This document shows positions 1-9,909 of a stretch of DNA of 64,000 bases, one piece after another. The DNA is from Theobroma cacao (lineage: Eukaryota; Streptophyta; Magnoliopsida; Malvales; Malvaceae). Position 1 is the stretch's first letter. Every line of letters begins with the position of its first letter. Location of the stretch: contig NC_030855.1 of NCBI RefSeq assembly GCF_000208745.1, positions 8,635,693-8,699,692 of the forward strand. Direction: 5' to 3'. The position numbers and the translations under genes were made by a program. The notes beneath the pieces were generated by a model that was given only the letters and a program-made list of their open reading frames with translations, did no database searches and was not told the DNA's origin.

Positions 1-1030
1 AAATGTTGAAGAAGAAGAATGGGTTATGGGCTGATTTTTTTTATGCCTTTTTTATTGTTTAATGAAATAATATTATTTTATTCATATTTTGAATATTTTA
101 TTAATTCATTTTTTTTTCTAGCCATCCACTTGTCCTACTTTTTTTTTCACCATGCATTCCTTTTGACTTACCCAAGTCTTAAGTGAAATTTTCAGATTTT
201 TCCAAAGTTTTGGTGGAGCAAATTTTTCAAAATTACACTTTTGCCCCCGAACTTTTCAAAAATTACATTTTTGCCCCAAAAATTGAAAATTTGCCATAAT
301 GCATAATTTTCACTCCTCATACTCATTTCACACTCCAAATAATTGAATTTGATCAAAATTCTTTCAAAAATTAAATTTTCAATTTCGAGTGGCAAAATTA
401 CCATTTTGCTCCTAATCGGTCAATTTTTCGGATTGACTTCAAATCGGACCTCAAACTTCGAATTACCATATTAAACCATTCTGGGACTTTAAAATTCTTA
501 ATTTCATCGTGAATTCTCTATTTGATCTAGTTCGAGGCTTAAATCAACTTTGTTGTACGTTTAGGTACAATACCGACTTTTGTAAATGTTTTTCGAGACT
601 CTCTTAGCATGCAAACATGCTATCCATCACGTGTATGTCATGACAATTATTTTTATAGAATCGGGCTTGTCATCTTCTCCCCCACTTGGATCAACCATAT
701 GATCATTTTTCTTGACTGATTTCGATATCCGACTAAATATTAATATTTTAATATTATTTCATTAATAAAATATTACTTTATTTTAAAAATTTTATCTTGT
801 CTCCTTGGTGCCCAAAATACCTTATTATGCCTCACTTGACTTCCGAATCGCCTTTTATCTCACAAATTCTCCTCCGATAAAATTATTATTATTTTTTTAT
901 TATTTTCTCACTTTCGAAAAATTTTATCCTAAACTACTCCTTTCGTCTTTTATCACTTTTAAACATTTTGATTGACCTCAATTTGCATTCGATCAACTTT
1001 ATTTATCACCATATCAAAGTATGGGGTATT
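1..1030 (-). mobile_element. Element A, left piece: 5' part of a family I LTR, inverted
   Basis: Read on the minus strand this is the beginning of the LTR type found whole as C1 (its 5' end is at 14384). About 358 bp of family III-like prefix (673-1030) is followed by the family I start, read as TGACAAGCCCGA from position 672 down, then by LTR sequence to the window edge. The same order is seen in C1 with a shorter prefix. The piece meets a plus-strand LTR 3' part near 1030. No coding sequence is seen. Confidence 0.7.
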
Positions 1031-2094
1031 TTAGAGGGGCACGATAAACCCCGTTATATTTTACCTTAGTACGAGAGGCGTGGAGGGTATCTCTTAAGGT
1101 AAGTTTAGAGTTCACTTCACGTTGAACCACCACGTGAGGATGAAACTCAGCCAACGCTAAGGAACGGCTACATTTTAAAAGTAAAAACATGTTTAATGTG
1201 TACATGTTAATTTAACAGCCTTGGCGGACTCGGTTGGATGCCAGGGCCAAGGTGTCACCGAGTATGAGTTTTGGCACAAGCCAAGTTTTTAAGAGAATCA
1301 TAAGCCTTGTTGATTATTTCAAAGAAATGTAATTGTTTTATATGAATTGAAATGAGTTTTAAATGTTATGAATCATATTATGATGGGATGATTTAACTGT
1401 CTCTATTTACTCGGCTTTAGATGTTATAGATGAACTTTGCTCACTCACTGGATTTATGAAAACTGACCCCTTCTTTTTACCCATTTCAGGCTCAAGACAG
1501 TCTGTAGACATATGATTTTGTCGAGGGTTGCTTTTGGATTTGCATCCTTAAAAATAGAAGGTCTACAATCTTGTATATTTTTAGTTATTTTGGGGCTCAC
1601 ATGTCATTGTAGAATATTTTTGTATACCTGGTTTAGCGTGCTATTATATATATGAATTTATTTTGCTCTTACGCTACAAAAATTGTTTATGGAGGATTTT
1701 ATAAATATTGTTTTATAAGAAAATAAAATATTTTATTTAATATTTTTATTTAGTTTGATTAGCCATAATTTTCATTTTAAATGGATGATTTAGATTACTA
1801 AAATTATTTTTAGATAAGAAATGTATATTTTTCGATACTATGTTGTATTTTCATCAGGTTTCAAAATTTTCGGGTAAAAATGACCAAAATATCCCTATGT
1901 GGCAAAAATTACTTTCTATTTAAAAATAATTTATATTCCCTTAAAACATGATATTTAGTCACTGTTGCTCACAGGGAAGACGTAAAATTGATGCAAGAGC
2001 CTTGCGAGGTTTCGGTTGACATTTTGGGTAATGAATGTCTATTGAGACATCGCGACGATTGTCACAGGCTCAAAGGGAGTACCGGGTCATGGCA
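1031..2094 (+). mobile_element. Element A, right piece: 3' part of a family I LTR
   Basis: It matches the last 1.08 kb of the family I LTRs, for example D1a 33460-34538 and C1 12375-11291 on the minus strand. It includes the acceptor-like 'cccatttcaggctc' near 1480 and a CGGGTCATGGCA terminus standing for CGGGTCGTGACA. Satellite resumes at 2095. It corresponds to LTR positions about 2010 to the end, so the middle of the LTR is absent here. Confidence 0.75.
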
Positions 2095-2373
2095 GTTTGC
2101 ATCAGAAAACCTAAAGCGAAAGCCATTCATTGACAAGAAAAGTCAATTTATAGTCACTCATGCCTTCAAAAGCCTTGTTACTCGTTTTTAATTTTGTTAT
2201 AATCTTATAAATTATTTGAAATCAAAATATTTTTGTTTGTGTTTAAAATCAACCATAATTAAATGTTTGCATTGGAAAATGTAAAGCAGAGGCCTTCTAA
2301 TGAGAAGAAAAGTGCATTTATAGTCACTCATGTGATCAAAAGCCATGTTACTTGCTTTAAGTGATTTTATAAT
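2095..2373. repeat. 170-bp satellite, block 1 (about 1.6 monomers)
   Basis: The block opens in mid-monomer at 'gtttgcatcag' and is cut by element B after 'gattttataat'. It holds one 'ccattcattgacaag'-type and one 'ggccttctaatgagaag'-type monomer, the two kinds that alternate in the dimeric parts of the main array. Confidence 0.9.
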
Positions 2374-4146
2374 TGTGACACCCTGTCAAGCTCGATTAAA
2401 AGACGATATTTTACCGAATGATACAACAAAGTTAAATCGAGCCTTAAACTAGTTCAAATAGTAATTCTAAGAGGAATTTGAAAATTTTGAAACCCACAGA
2501 ATGGCTTAGAATAGTGATTCAGAATTCAAGGTCTAGTTTGGAGTCCATCAGGAAAATTGACCGATTAGAGACAAAAACGGTCATTTTACCATTTGATGAT
2601 TAAATGGAGATTTCTAGCCAAGATTTGATCACATTGGACCAAGAATAATTATATGAAATATAATTATGATTATTGGAGTATAAAATGATGTTTAGTAGTG
2701 AAAAATTGTGATTCCCGGTATTTTTGGAGTACAAAGGCAAAATGGTAATTTTGCCACTAGAGGACTAAACGAAAATCTTTATAAAATAATTTTTTCCCCA
2801 TTTGGTTAATATTGATCAATATTAGTGTCATTTGAGGTTGAAAAGTAGAAATAATGTGATTCCGGTACATTTCGTAGTATAGGGGCAAAATCGTAATTTT
2901 TTCACCTCAGGGGCAAATCGGTAAATTTTTAGCCCTAGCAGTTGTCAAGCCCAAGGGATTTTAAATGTGGTAGGATTGGATAAATACCAGAATACTTGTG
3001 GTGAAAAATTAAGAAGAAAAAGTCAAAAAGTTAAAAATTGGGCCAATAAGCATGTGACAAGTGGCATGCTTGATTATTTTATTATTTTCTATAGAAATCA
3101 GCCCATTAAATCCCCAACTCTCTCACCATATTCGGCCTAGGCAACCAGCAACAAGAAAAAAGGAAGAACAAAGGGAAAAACAAGAAAACCTAGGTGGAAA
3201 TTCAAAGAAAAAGTGAAGAAATCAAGGAAACAAGCCAGGTAAGTTAAAATTTCTTTAATTCTCCTTGATACCTAGCTTACCCATGCTTTTGTTCTTGATT
3301 TCCATGGTTGACTATTGAGTTATCATGATGAATTCAATTATGAAAAATGGGTATAGAAGAGAAATTGTTGTTGGAATAATTTGATTTTAGACTATGTTAG
3401 TGTTTAGGGATAGTTAAGCATGGTTATGAACAAAAACACAAAAGAAATATTCAATTTCTCTAGGGTTCCTTGTTGGTCGAACCATGAGGGCTGATATCAA
3501 TGGGGTATTGTTTTTATTTCAAGGAAAATGCCTTGGAAATATGATGAATTAAGGTGAAATGGTTATGTAGAAAAATTTTGGTGCTAGTGCATCAAATGAC
3601 CGTATTTTTCTATAAGGAACTGTGAAGGTTCAAATGCTGAATTTGGCTTTATTTAAAGGTATGTGGTAAACTAAGGTATTAGAGGAGAAATGGATTAATT
3701 TGGAGTGAAATTGGACGCATTGGCCAATTTATCTGATGAAAAATTGACTTAGGCCAATACCGGGTCTAGATGGTTACCCGTGCATTTTTCATTTCATATC
3801 ATATATATATCGAGCTTGAAATAGCTTATGACTGTTAGACATAATTTATTTCGAATATGTGTCATGGATTATGGCTAGGTGGTGAGCCATTGGATACGGG
3901 TAAAGGACTATACCTGCGGACTAAAAATAGGAGTATTTCTACTCCTAATACCGGTGAGTGGACTTGCATTTTAAACTTGTTTTGGGGAATATGAAAGATT
4001 CTATCCACCTTGTCTTAGAAAATGTACCTTGGGAACAAGCTTTTAGTAAAATGATTTTATATTGTGAAAATGTGCTATACAAATGTTTATGTGTTATCAC
4101 AATATGATAAAATGCATGATATGCATTGGATGCTTCTTTGCATGTT

Positions 4147-4330
4147 GATTTGGACCCAACTATGTGCGAGTAGGAGTGCACATAAGCCGTTGCTTACCTG
4201 ACTATGTGTGAGTGGCACTGCACATAAGCCGTTGCTGACGCAGCTATATGCGCATAAACCGTTGCATATGAGATGATGATGATGGGATGGTGTGCATGAT
4301 GATGATGATGGGATGGTGTGCATGTTGATG
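4147..4330 (+). repeat. GTGCAC-rich minisatellite in B LTR
   Basis: Imperfect tandem units contain 'agtgcacataagccgttgc' and then 'gatgatgatgggatggtgtgcat'. It is the B version of the minisatellite found at the same place in every family II LTR. Confidence 0.7.
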
Positions 4331-4474
4331 ATGGGTATATGGTTGTAAATGCAAATATGTAAGCATTTGTTTTGTTGAAATTTAGAAGTTTACATGTGTT
4401 ACATGTTACTATTGTTATTTTAGCAGGATGACTTGTTTTAAGGGAAAAATGAGACTTTTTCCTTGATATTCTGG

Positions 4475-4513
4475 TTCTCGCTGCAGCAAGAATGAAGTTC
4501 GCTACAGCGAGAA
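4475..4513. repeat. Paired palindrome motif in B LTR
   Basis: Two decayed copies of TTCTCGCTGCAGCGAGAA have cores at 4481-4486 (CTGCAG) and 4502-4507 (CTACAG), 21 bp apart. This marks the LTR 3' half as family II. Confidence 0.8.
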
Positions 4514-5164
4514 ACTTTCTGTCCATTTTGCTAACTTGTGGGTTTTTGCCATATTTCCCATTTCTTTGGAACCATAGTTGAGCATGGATTTTTATAAAGT
4601 GATTTACTCATGTGGGGTTTATATGAGGGGTTTAAAGGAGCTAAAACAATTGCATGGTTTTGAGAAAATGAATGCATCATGATTTCGATAAACATTCCTT
4701 ATGGTATGCTTGTTCCCTTCTTGTTCACTCACTGAGTATTGTACTCATGTTTTATAAAAATTCATGTTTTCAGATCAGGTGACTGTTGGACCCTAGATCG
4801 AGGAGTCCCCGTAGTGCATCTCCTGAGTATGTGTCTGGCATTCGATAGTAATCCCTATTATCGTAAATGTCTCCGCTGGAAGTCATGGGTCTTTTTATAT
4901 TATGAATACAATCTAACGATGTGAATATGTGTATGCAATGTAAATTACTAAATACATGATTGGTATAGTGCATGTATATTATTATCGATAATTCTATTGT
5001 GTTTTGGCTATGTTCACACCCGGGAAAAGGTGTGTGTGTGTGTATGCATGATATGATAAATTTGTTAAGCAAAGGTAAATGGATAGGCTTGTTTGGGCTT
5101 AGTGAGTTATGCTCATTGAGCTCATGCGTCGGTCATGGCCCGAAAAATTGGGTTGTGATAATGT

Positions 5165-5176
5165 TGGTATCAGAGC
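5165..5176 (+). other. B primer-binding site (initiator tRNA-Met)
   Basis: TGGTATCAGAGC lies 4 bp after the end of the 5' LTR. It is the usual plant gypsy PBS, complementary to the 3' end of tRNA-iMet. The match is perfect. Confidence 0.9.
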
Positions 5177-5292
5177 AAAGGAAAAGATAACTCTATTCCT
5201 AGGAACTCTCGCATATGATCTGTGGCGAAGTATGACTCTCCGCCTAGGAGCTTGGAAGATAAGGGAAGGGACTGCTCCGTTGCTTCGTGATC

Positions 5293-5387
5293 TGGAGTGA
5301 AGTGAACCTCTTGCCGAGTGCTCTGATAAATATCATGTTATGCCACCATGCCCTTCGGGGATGGAAGAATAATGTTGGTATCAGAGC
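5293..5387 (+). repeat. PBS cassette: inverted PBS half plus second perfect PBS
   Basis: A second TGGTATCAGAGC at 5376-5387 begins the leader that C and G have next to their single PBS. About 50 bp before it, GCTCTGATA (5320-5328) is the reverse complement of the PBS 3' part, so a 9-bp stem is possible. The cassette recurs at 6055-6169. Confidence 0.7.
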
Positions 5388-5583
5388 TCTAGGTTTGTCT
5401 AGGTCCTAGGGCTTCTGGTTGTTGGTCCAGCGGAGTGTCGGGTTTTATGTGAAAACTTTGGTTGTAAAGTGTGAACCGCGGCACATTTTAAGATCAAGGG
5501 ACCGCATAGATTCCCAATCTTAGAAACCACCTTATCTCTTTAACTGTGGTTAATGACAGGTGTTTGCTCTTGTCTAGGTAAGA

Positions 5584-5730
5584 ATGCCACATAAGACACG
5601 AGCCACCTTAAGACAAGTTGGGGAGCAAGATGTCCCTATTGAGATGACTAATAGGCCACGAGCACCCACCCGTAGGTGGCGAGGTAGACGTGGCAGGGTC
5701 GCTAGGCCGGTGAGAGCGAGTACGCTTGTG
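5584..5730 (+). pseudogene. gag: B gag N-terminal remnant
   Basis: Capsid-type Gag would package the element RNA in cytoplasmic particles. Only about the first 49 residues survive. They start MPHKTRATLRQ, with a basic RRWRGRRGR stretch that matches the Gag start of elements C (ATG read down from 17932) and G (61557). The start was chosen because it follows the conserved leader end 'cttgtctaggtaagaatg', as in C. After about residue 49 (STLVN) the sequence jumps straight into protease-region sequence, so the whole capsid core and zinc knuckle are deleted. It cannot make a working Gag. Confidence in identity is high because of collinearity with C and G. Confidence 0.8.
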
Positions 5731-5870
5731 AATAGGAGAGAAGAATACTTGGTGGTACCTACTCCTTTAAAGGAGGTATTTGTGACTGAATAAGAAAATA
5801 AATCCTACGTAGCTCGAATCAAGGATAAAAATACCTTAGAGAATTTAGTGCTGTTAGACACCTTAAGGAG
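5731..5870 (+). pseudogene. B protease-region remnant
   Basis: The peptide RREEYLVVPTPLKEVFVTE, a stop, and then a stretch close to 'KDKDTLVNLVQLDTLDF' match the part just downstream of the aspartic-protease active site in element G (59736-60098). The catalytic DSG region itself is missing. A stop codon (TAA, around 5790) replaces the Trp of 'EWEY'. The fragment lies between the gag and integrase scraps in the parental order, as expected from successive internal deletions. It has no function. Confidence 0.7.
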
Positions 5871-5892
5871 TTTAAGGATCAGTTGGACGATC

Positions 5893-6041
5893 CTTATGGA
5901 AAGAAAGAAAATATATTTACCAAAGGCACAGATGAAATGTTGAGGTATGGAAATAAACTTTATGTGCCGGATAATGATGAATTAAGGAGAGAGATATTGG
6001 AGGAGGCACAAATGGCAGCCTATGTGGTACATTCAGGAGCT
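5893..6041 (+). pseudogene. B integrase N-terminal remnant
   Basis: The reading frame gives GTDEMLRYGNKLYVPDNDEL followed by a segment ending AAYVVHSGA. It matches the start of the integrase zinc-binding (HHCC) domain in G (57868-58071, where the His pair is in EEAHMATSVVHSG). In B the first His is replaced (EEAQMAAYVVHSG), so even this scrap is not intact. Sequence from the second PBS cassette follows at once. RT, RNase H and the DDE core are all missing. Confidence 0.75.
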
Positions 6042-6169
6042 TGGCAACGAGGCTGAGTGATACTACTTGCCAAGTGCTCTGATAGGTACCCTTTGTTGCT
6101 CGTCGTGAAAGGGAGAAAGGGCTGCCTTGAAGGGTGGAGCCACCCCTAGTGACAATGTTGGTATCAGGA
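6042..6169 (+). repeat. Second copy of PBS cassette inside B
   Basis: 'cttgccaagtgctctgata' (6067-6084) and 'aatgttggtatcagg' (from 6155) repeat the 5293-5387 leader segment. The PBS-like end is TGGTATCAGGA and is one base off. It sits between integrase scraps, where no primer site belongs. Confidence 0.65.
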
Positions 6170-6239
6170 TTTAAAGGAGGTGACGTGGGAAGCTGAGGAT
6201 GAGATGCGGACAAAACATCCACACCTCTTCGATATGTAA
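6170..6239 (+). pseudogene. B chromodomain tail and pol stop
   Basis: It encodes DVTWEAEDEMRTKHPHLFDM and a TAA stop at 6237-6239. This is the C-terminal end of the chromodomain-bearing integrase seen in C (DVTWEAEEEMRTKYPHLF, 9972 onward). Retention of both ends of the polyprotein with loss of the middle is typical of non-autonomous derivatives that keep only the parts needed in cis. Confidence 0.8.
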
Positions 6240-6288
6240 AGGTAAGCCACTCTACATTGAATTTAAATTCGGGGACCGAATTTTTATT

Positions 6289-6300
6289 AGTGGGGGAGAA
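6289..6300 (+). other. B polypurine tract
   Basis: AGTGGGGGAGAA abuts the TG of the 3' LTR and would prime plus-strand DNA. C has the same tract with one difference (reverse complement at 9910-9921). Confidence 0.88.
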
Positions 6301-6916
6301 TGTGAGACCTTGTCAAGCTCGATTAAAAGACGGTATTGTACCAAGTGGTACAACTAAGTTAAATCGAGCATTGAACTAGTTCAAATAAAAATTCTAAGAG
6401 GAATTTGAAAATTTGGAAACCCACAGAATGGCTTAGAATAGTGATTCGGAATTCAAGGTCCAGTTTGGAGTCCATCAGGAAAATTGACTGATTAGGGACA
6501 AAACGATTATTTTACCATTTGATGATTAAATGGAGATTTCTAGCCAAGATTTGATCACATTTGACAAAGAATAATTATATGAAATATAATTATGATTATT
6601 GGAGTATAAAATGATGTTTAGTAGTGAAAAATTATGATTCCCGGTATTTTTGGAGTACAAGGGTAAAATGGTAATTTTGCCACTAGAGGACTAAACGGGA
6701 ATCTTTATAAAACATTTTTTTTGCCCCATTTGGTTAATATTGATCAATATTAGTGTTATTTGACGTTGAAAAGTAGAAATAAGGTGTGTGTGTGTGTGTA
6801 TGCATGATATGATAAACTTGTTAAGCAAAGGTAAATGGATAGGCTTTCTTAGGCTTAGTGAGCTATGCTTATTGAGCTCATGAGTCGGTCATGGCTCGAG
6901 AAATTGAGTCGTGACA
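6301..6916 (+). repeat. B 3' LTR with 2.2-kb internal deletion
   Basis: Positions 6301 to about 6783 align with 2374 to about 2856, and about 6784-6916 align with about 5030-5160. The missing middle ends at short GTG repeats on both sides ('aaataatgtg' and 'aaggtgtgtg'). It keeps the 10-bp family II prefix before TGTCAAGC at 6311. Confidence 0.88.
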
Positions 6917-7405
6917 ATATTCTTATAAATGATTTTAAGTTAAATTTTTTTCATTTTTAATTAAAACAGATCATAATTCGATGTTTCCATCGATAAACGT
7001 GAAATGGAATCCATCCATTGAAAGAAAAAGTCCATTTATAGTCACTTGTGCCTTCGAAAGCTTTGTTACTCACTTTAAATTGCTTTATAATCTTATAAAT
7101 TATTTTAATAATAATATTTTTGTTTTTGTTTAAAATCAATCATAATTAAATATTGCATCGGGAAATGTCAAGTGGAGGCCTTCCATTCGGAAAAAGAGTC
7201 CATTGGAAGTCACTCATGCCATTAAAAGCCTTGTTACTCACTTTAAATGGTTTTATAATCTTCTAAATGATTTTAAATTGAGTGTTTTTCATTTCTAATT
7301 AAAAAAGATCATAATTGGATGTTTGCATCCTGAAATGTGAAGCGAAAGCCATCCATTGACAAGAAAAGTCAATTCATATTCATTCATGCTTTCAAAGGCC
7401 TTTTT
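6917..7405. repeat. 170-bp satellite, block 2 (about 2.9 monomers)
   Basis: It continues the monomer cut by B and is cut in turn by C after 'aaaggccttttt'. It contains a 'ggaggccttccattcgg' monomer between two 'agccatccattgac' monomers, which is the dimeric alternation. Confidence 0.92.
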
Positions 7406-8034
7406 TGTCATGACCCAATTTTCTGGTCATGACCGGTGCATGGGCCCAATGAACGTAGTCCACTAAGCCCAAGCAAGCCTATTAATCTGATATGTTCATC
7501 ATTCCATCATAAACTGCTAAGTCACATTTCATAACTTAGAATCAAAATATTACTACAAATTGCCATCTCATACTGGCATACCAAACAATTGTATATACAT
7601 TGTCTACAACATATATCTTAACAATTTACATTAGGTTTGTCTATACACAACAAAATAATACTCGACTTCTAGCGGAGGGACTCGAACGAATGTACAACTA
7701 CTGAATGCCGAGACACCTACCAAAAGATGGACACAAATCTACAAGGACACCTCGTCCTAGTTACCGGCTGCCTCGTGATCTAAAAACATGAATTTGAGAA
7801 TGATGAGTATAAACCCAATGAGTGAACAAGGAAGGGAACAAGCAACAATTAGGGAGAATCTAAAATCATGATGCACTTGTTTCAAAACAATGCAATTTAG
7901 TTCCATTCATATTAAAAACCCCTCATCAAGCCCTTAAATATAAATCACTTGGTCATGAGGAACCCATACATAACCAATAATTTGAAAAATGAAAGCTTCT
8001 GTGATACACCAACAAGTTCAATGCGAGGATGAAT

Positions 8035-8413
8035 CTTCGCTGCAGTGGAAAGGCATTCTCGCTGCAAGGACGTTGGGATTTAGTTATTAACCGAATGAGG
8101 ATTTCTCAACTGGCCGAGGGTTTCTCACTAAACCTCTTCATTTTTAACTTAACTCATTTGGTCCTTAATGTTGGAGGTCCATGCTCAGATATGGTAGCAA
8201 AGAATTGAAAAATAAGGCAGCAATTGGACAAGATAGAAGACAAAACAGAAAGTTTTTCGCTGCAGCGAGATTCATTCTCGCTGCAGCGAAATGCTACATT
8301 GACTTTCTCGCTGCAGCGAAATTCATTCTCGTTGCAGCGAGATCCAAATCTAGGAAAAATCTCACAACCCGAGAGTTTCTCACTGCAGCAAAATGATTCT
8401 CGCTGCAGCGAGA
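8035..8413. repeat. Palindrome-pair array, C 3' LTR
   Basis: Copies of CTCGCTGCAGCGAG have cores at 8260, 8281, 8311, 8332, 8383 and 8403. The spacing inside pairs is 21, 21 and 20 bp, with ATTCATT-like linkers. A weaker pair lies near 8040-8056. Confidence 0.85.
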
Positions 8414-8619
8414 TACAGGGCACTAGAGAAAAGGTTCCCCTCACTCAACAAAAAGGCCATCCTGCTAAACCAATAAAATCAACATATAGCACATGAAATT
8501 TCTCAAAGTGCAATGTATCAAATTTCTCATATATGTCAATCATATATCACAGTCATAAGTTTTCATTTCATAAGTCTAGATATGCATAATTACATAGATA
8601 AACATCAACATCATCATAA

Positions 8620-8730
8620 TCACTCCCGGCTCATGTACATCTCCCCCACATCATGCACACACACGGTTACAGTCATTATACACGATATCATTCATCATGC
8701 ACAACACACACACATATATATATATATATC
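8620..8730. repeat. Contracted minisatellite and (TA)n, C 3' LTR
   Basis: One or two 'catgtacatctcccccacatcatgcacac'-type units are followed by a TATATA run at about 8713-8728. The 5' LTR has about five units at 19425-19600. Confidence 0.65.
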
Positions 8731-9510
8731 ATCATAATATAATAGTGCATGAATCCATAGCAATCACATATTACAACATAAAAACATTTTGTAAAAGCTT
8801 GTTCCCAAGGCACTTGTTTTCATGAAAAGTTTGATCATTCATTCAAATGGGTGGCAAATACATTATATTTCCCAAAACAAGTTTTGAAGGCAGCCCACTC
8901 ACATATTTATTGTTGAGTTTTTAGTGGACTCTAATTCCCCTAATGATCCAATTGGAATGATGGGACTTCATTAGAACTTAGGATCACATTAGCATAAACA
9001 ATAGGTCAATTCACACGCTATGAACCCTAAAAGCTATCTCTTAGCTAGCTTTCAATTGCCACATTAAACGGCTATCTATGTTCACTATCTTAATCACTAA
9101 AAAAGTAATGAACATACTCAATAATAAAACAGCTCTTAATCTAAATTACTAGTCATTATTCATAGCTAAAAATCAAGCTTGGTTCATCATTCACCCTAGG
9201 GTTCCTTTGTAGTTGAATTCTCTTCCAATAGCTTCCAAATCAAATGGTTAATTATCTCTTTCTCTCTCTAGAATGCCCAGCTAGTGAGAGAAAGTCTGGA
9301 AATAAGCTTTATCAAAGGTTTTGAAGTGAGAGAGTGAAAGAATTAAAGAGTTCTAGTAAAAAAGGTTCAAAGGTATGAAAACTAAAGCTAGAGAGAGAAA
9401 ATTATGCAAACTCCATATCAAGCTTCCATGGAGTTTTGAAGAAACGTGAGAGAAGAGAAGAAGAAGGAGACAAGCTGCTAGAAAATCTCTAGAAGTTGTT
9501 GGAAATTCAA

Positions 9511-9520
9511 GATATTTATA
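9511..9520 (-). promoter_or_regulatory. TATA box of C 3' LTR
   Basis: The minus strand reads TATAAATATC preceded by GGC, about 390 bp into the LTR. The same word is at the same place in 20451-20460 and 34649-34658. It would set U3 at about 0.4 kb. Confidence 0.6.
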
Positions 9521-9909
9521 GCCAATCTTATCCATTCCCTTAAAATTACGAAAATACCCTTCCACCAATTAACTTATTCTCCTCCAATCTTTTATGCAAT
9601 CTTTTTGCTCTTTTAACACTAGGACAAGGTCCATAATGGTCTAAACATACTCGGGTTCATAAAAACTTAAAATTTTAACCCAAGGTGAAAAATGACCATT
9701 TTGCCCCTATTATGAATATTATTGAAACTTCTAGTTTTCTTTGTGATTTCATCAATACACATCATTTATGCAGTCTTATACCTATTTAGACCTTAAAATA
9801 TCATAAAACTTTCTTCTGGGAGCTTATTAGAGAAAATGACGAAACTACCCCTGGCTCGTATTATTACATCTATGCTTAGTTACAAACCTAAAGAGGTTGG
9901 GGTTTCACA

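Larger units (their letters stand above)
2374..5160 (+). repeat. B 5' LTR (2787 bp, mosaic)
   Basis: Three parts can be read. Positions 2374-2383 are a 10-bp family II start. Positions 2384 to about 3950 are family I, alignable with D1a from TGTCAAGC onward. From about 3950 to 5160 it is family II, with the minisatellite, the palindrome pair and the terminal 'ggtcatggcccg' block. The change from I to II falls at a GGTGAGT motif present in both families. The last six bases are GTGATA, a decayed GTGACA. Confidence 0.85.
2374..6916 (+). mobile_element. Element B: shrunken Ty3/gypsy element with a hybrid LTR
   Basis: Termini are TGTGAC...GTGACA. The flanking 5-mers are ATAAT (2369-2373) and ATATT (6917-6921), a TSD with one change, and the satellite monomer closes perfectly once B is removed. 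The internal region is only 1140 bp (5161-6300). It keeps the tRNA-Met primer site, a gag N-terminus, scraps of protease and integrase, the chromodomain tail and a polypurine tract, so it is a non-autonomous deletion derivative. Its internal sequence is of the C/G type (family II), but the 5' half of its LTR is family I. About 8 percent of sites differ between the two LTRs over the first 235 bp by eye, so the insertion is old. Confidence 0.9.
7406..9909 (-). repeat. C 3' LTR (2504 bp, family II)
   Basis: On the plus strand it begins TGTCATGACCC and ends GGTTTCACA, so the LTR is TGTGAAACC...GTCATGACA. It is shorter than the 5' LTR, mainly because the minisatellite near 8640 has lost copies relative to 19425-19600. 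Confidence 0.92.

Noticed and set aside
4194..4526. 110-codon minus-strand frame in B LTR with His/Ser repeats
   Set aside because: It is translation of the minisatellite and the palindrome pair. Its composition is explained by the repeat.
6159..6169. Functional primer-binding site at 6159
   Set aside because: It lies between integrase remnants, one base off, far from any LTR end. It is better read as a duplicated leader piece.
8255..8413. Short palindromic repeats with spacers resembling a CRISPR array
   Set aside because: Spacing is 20-50 bp and irregular between pairs, repeats are imperfect, the host is a plant, and the array lies inside LTRs and is copied in both LTRs.
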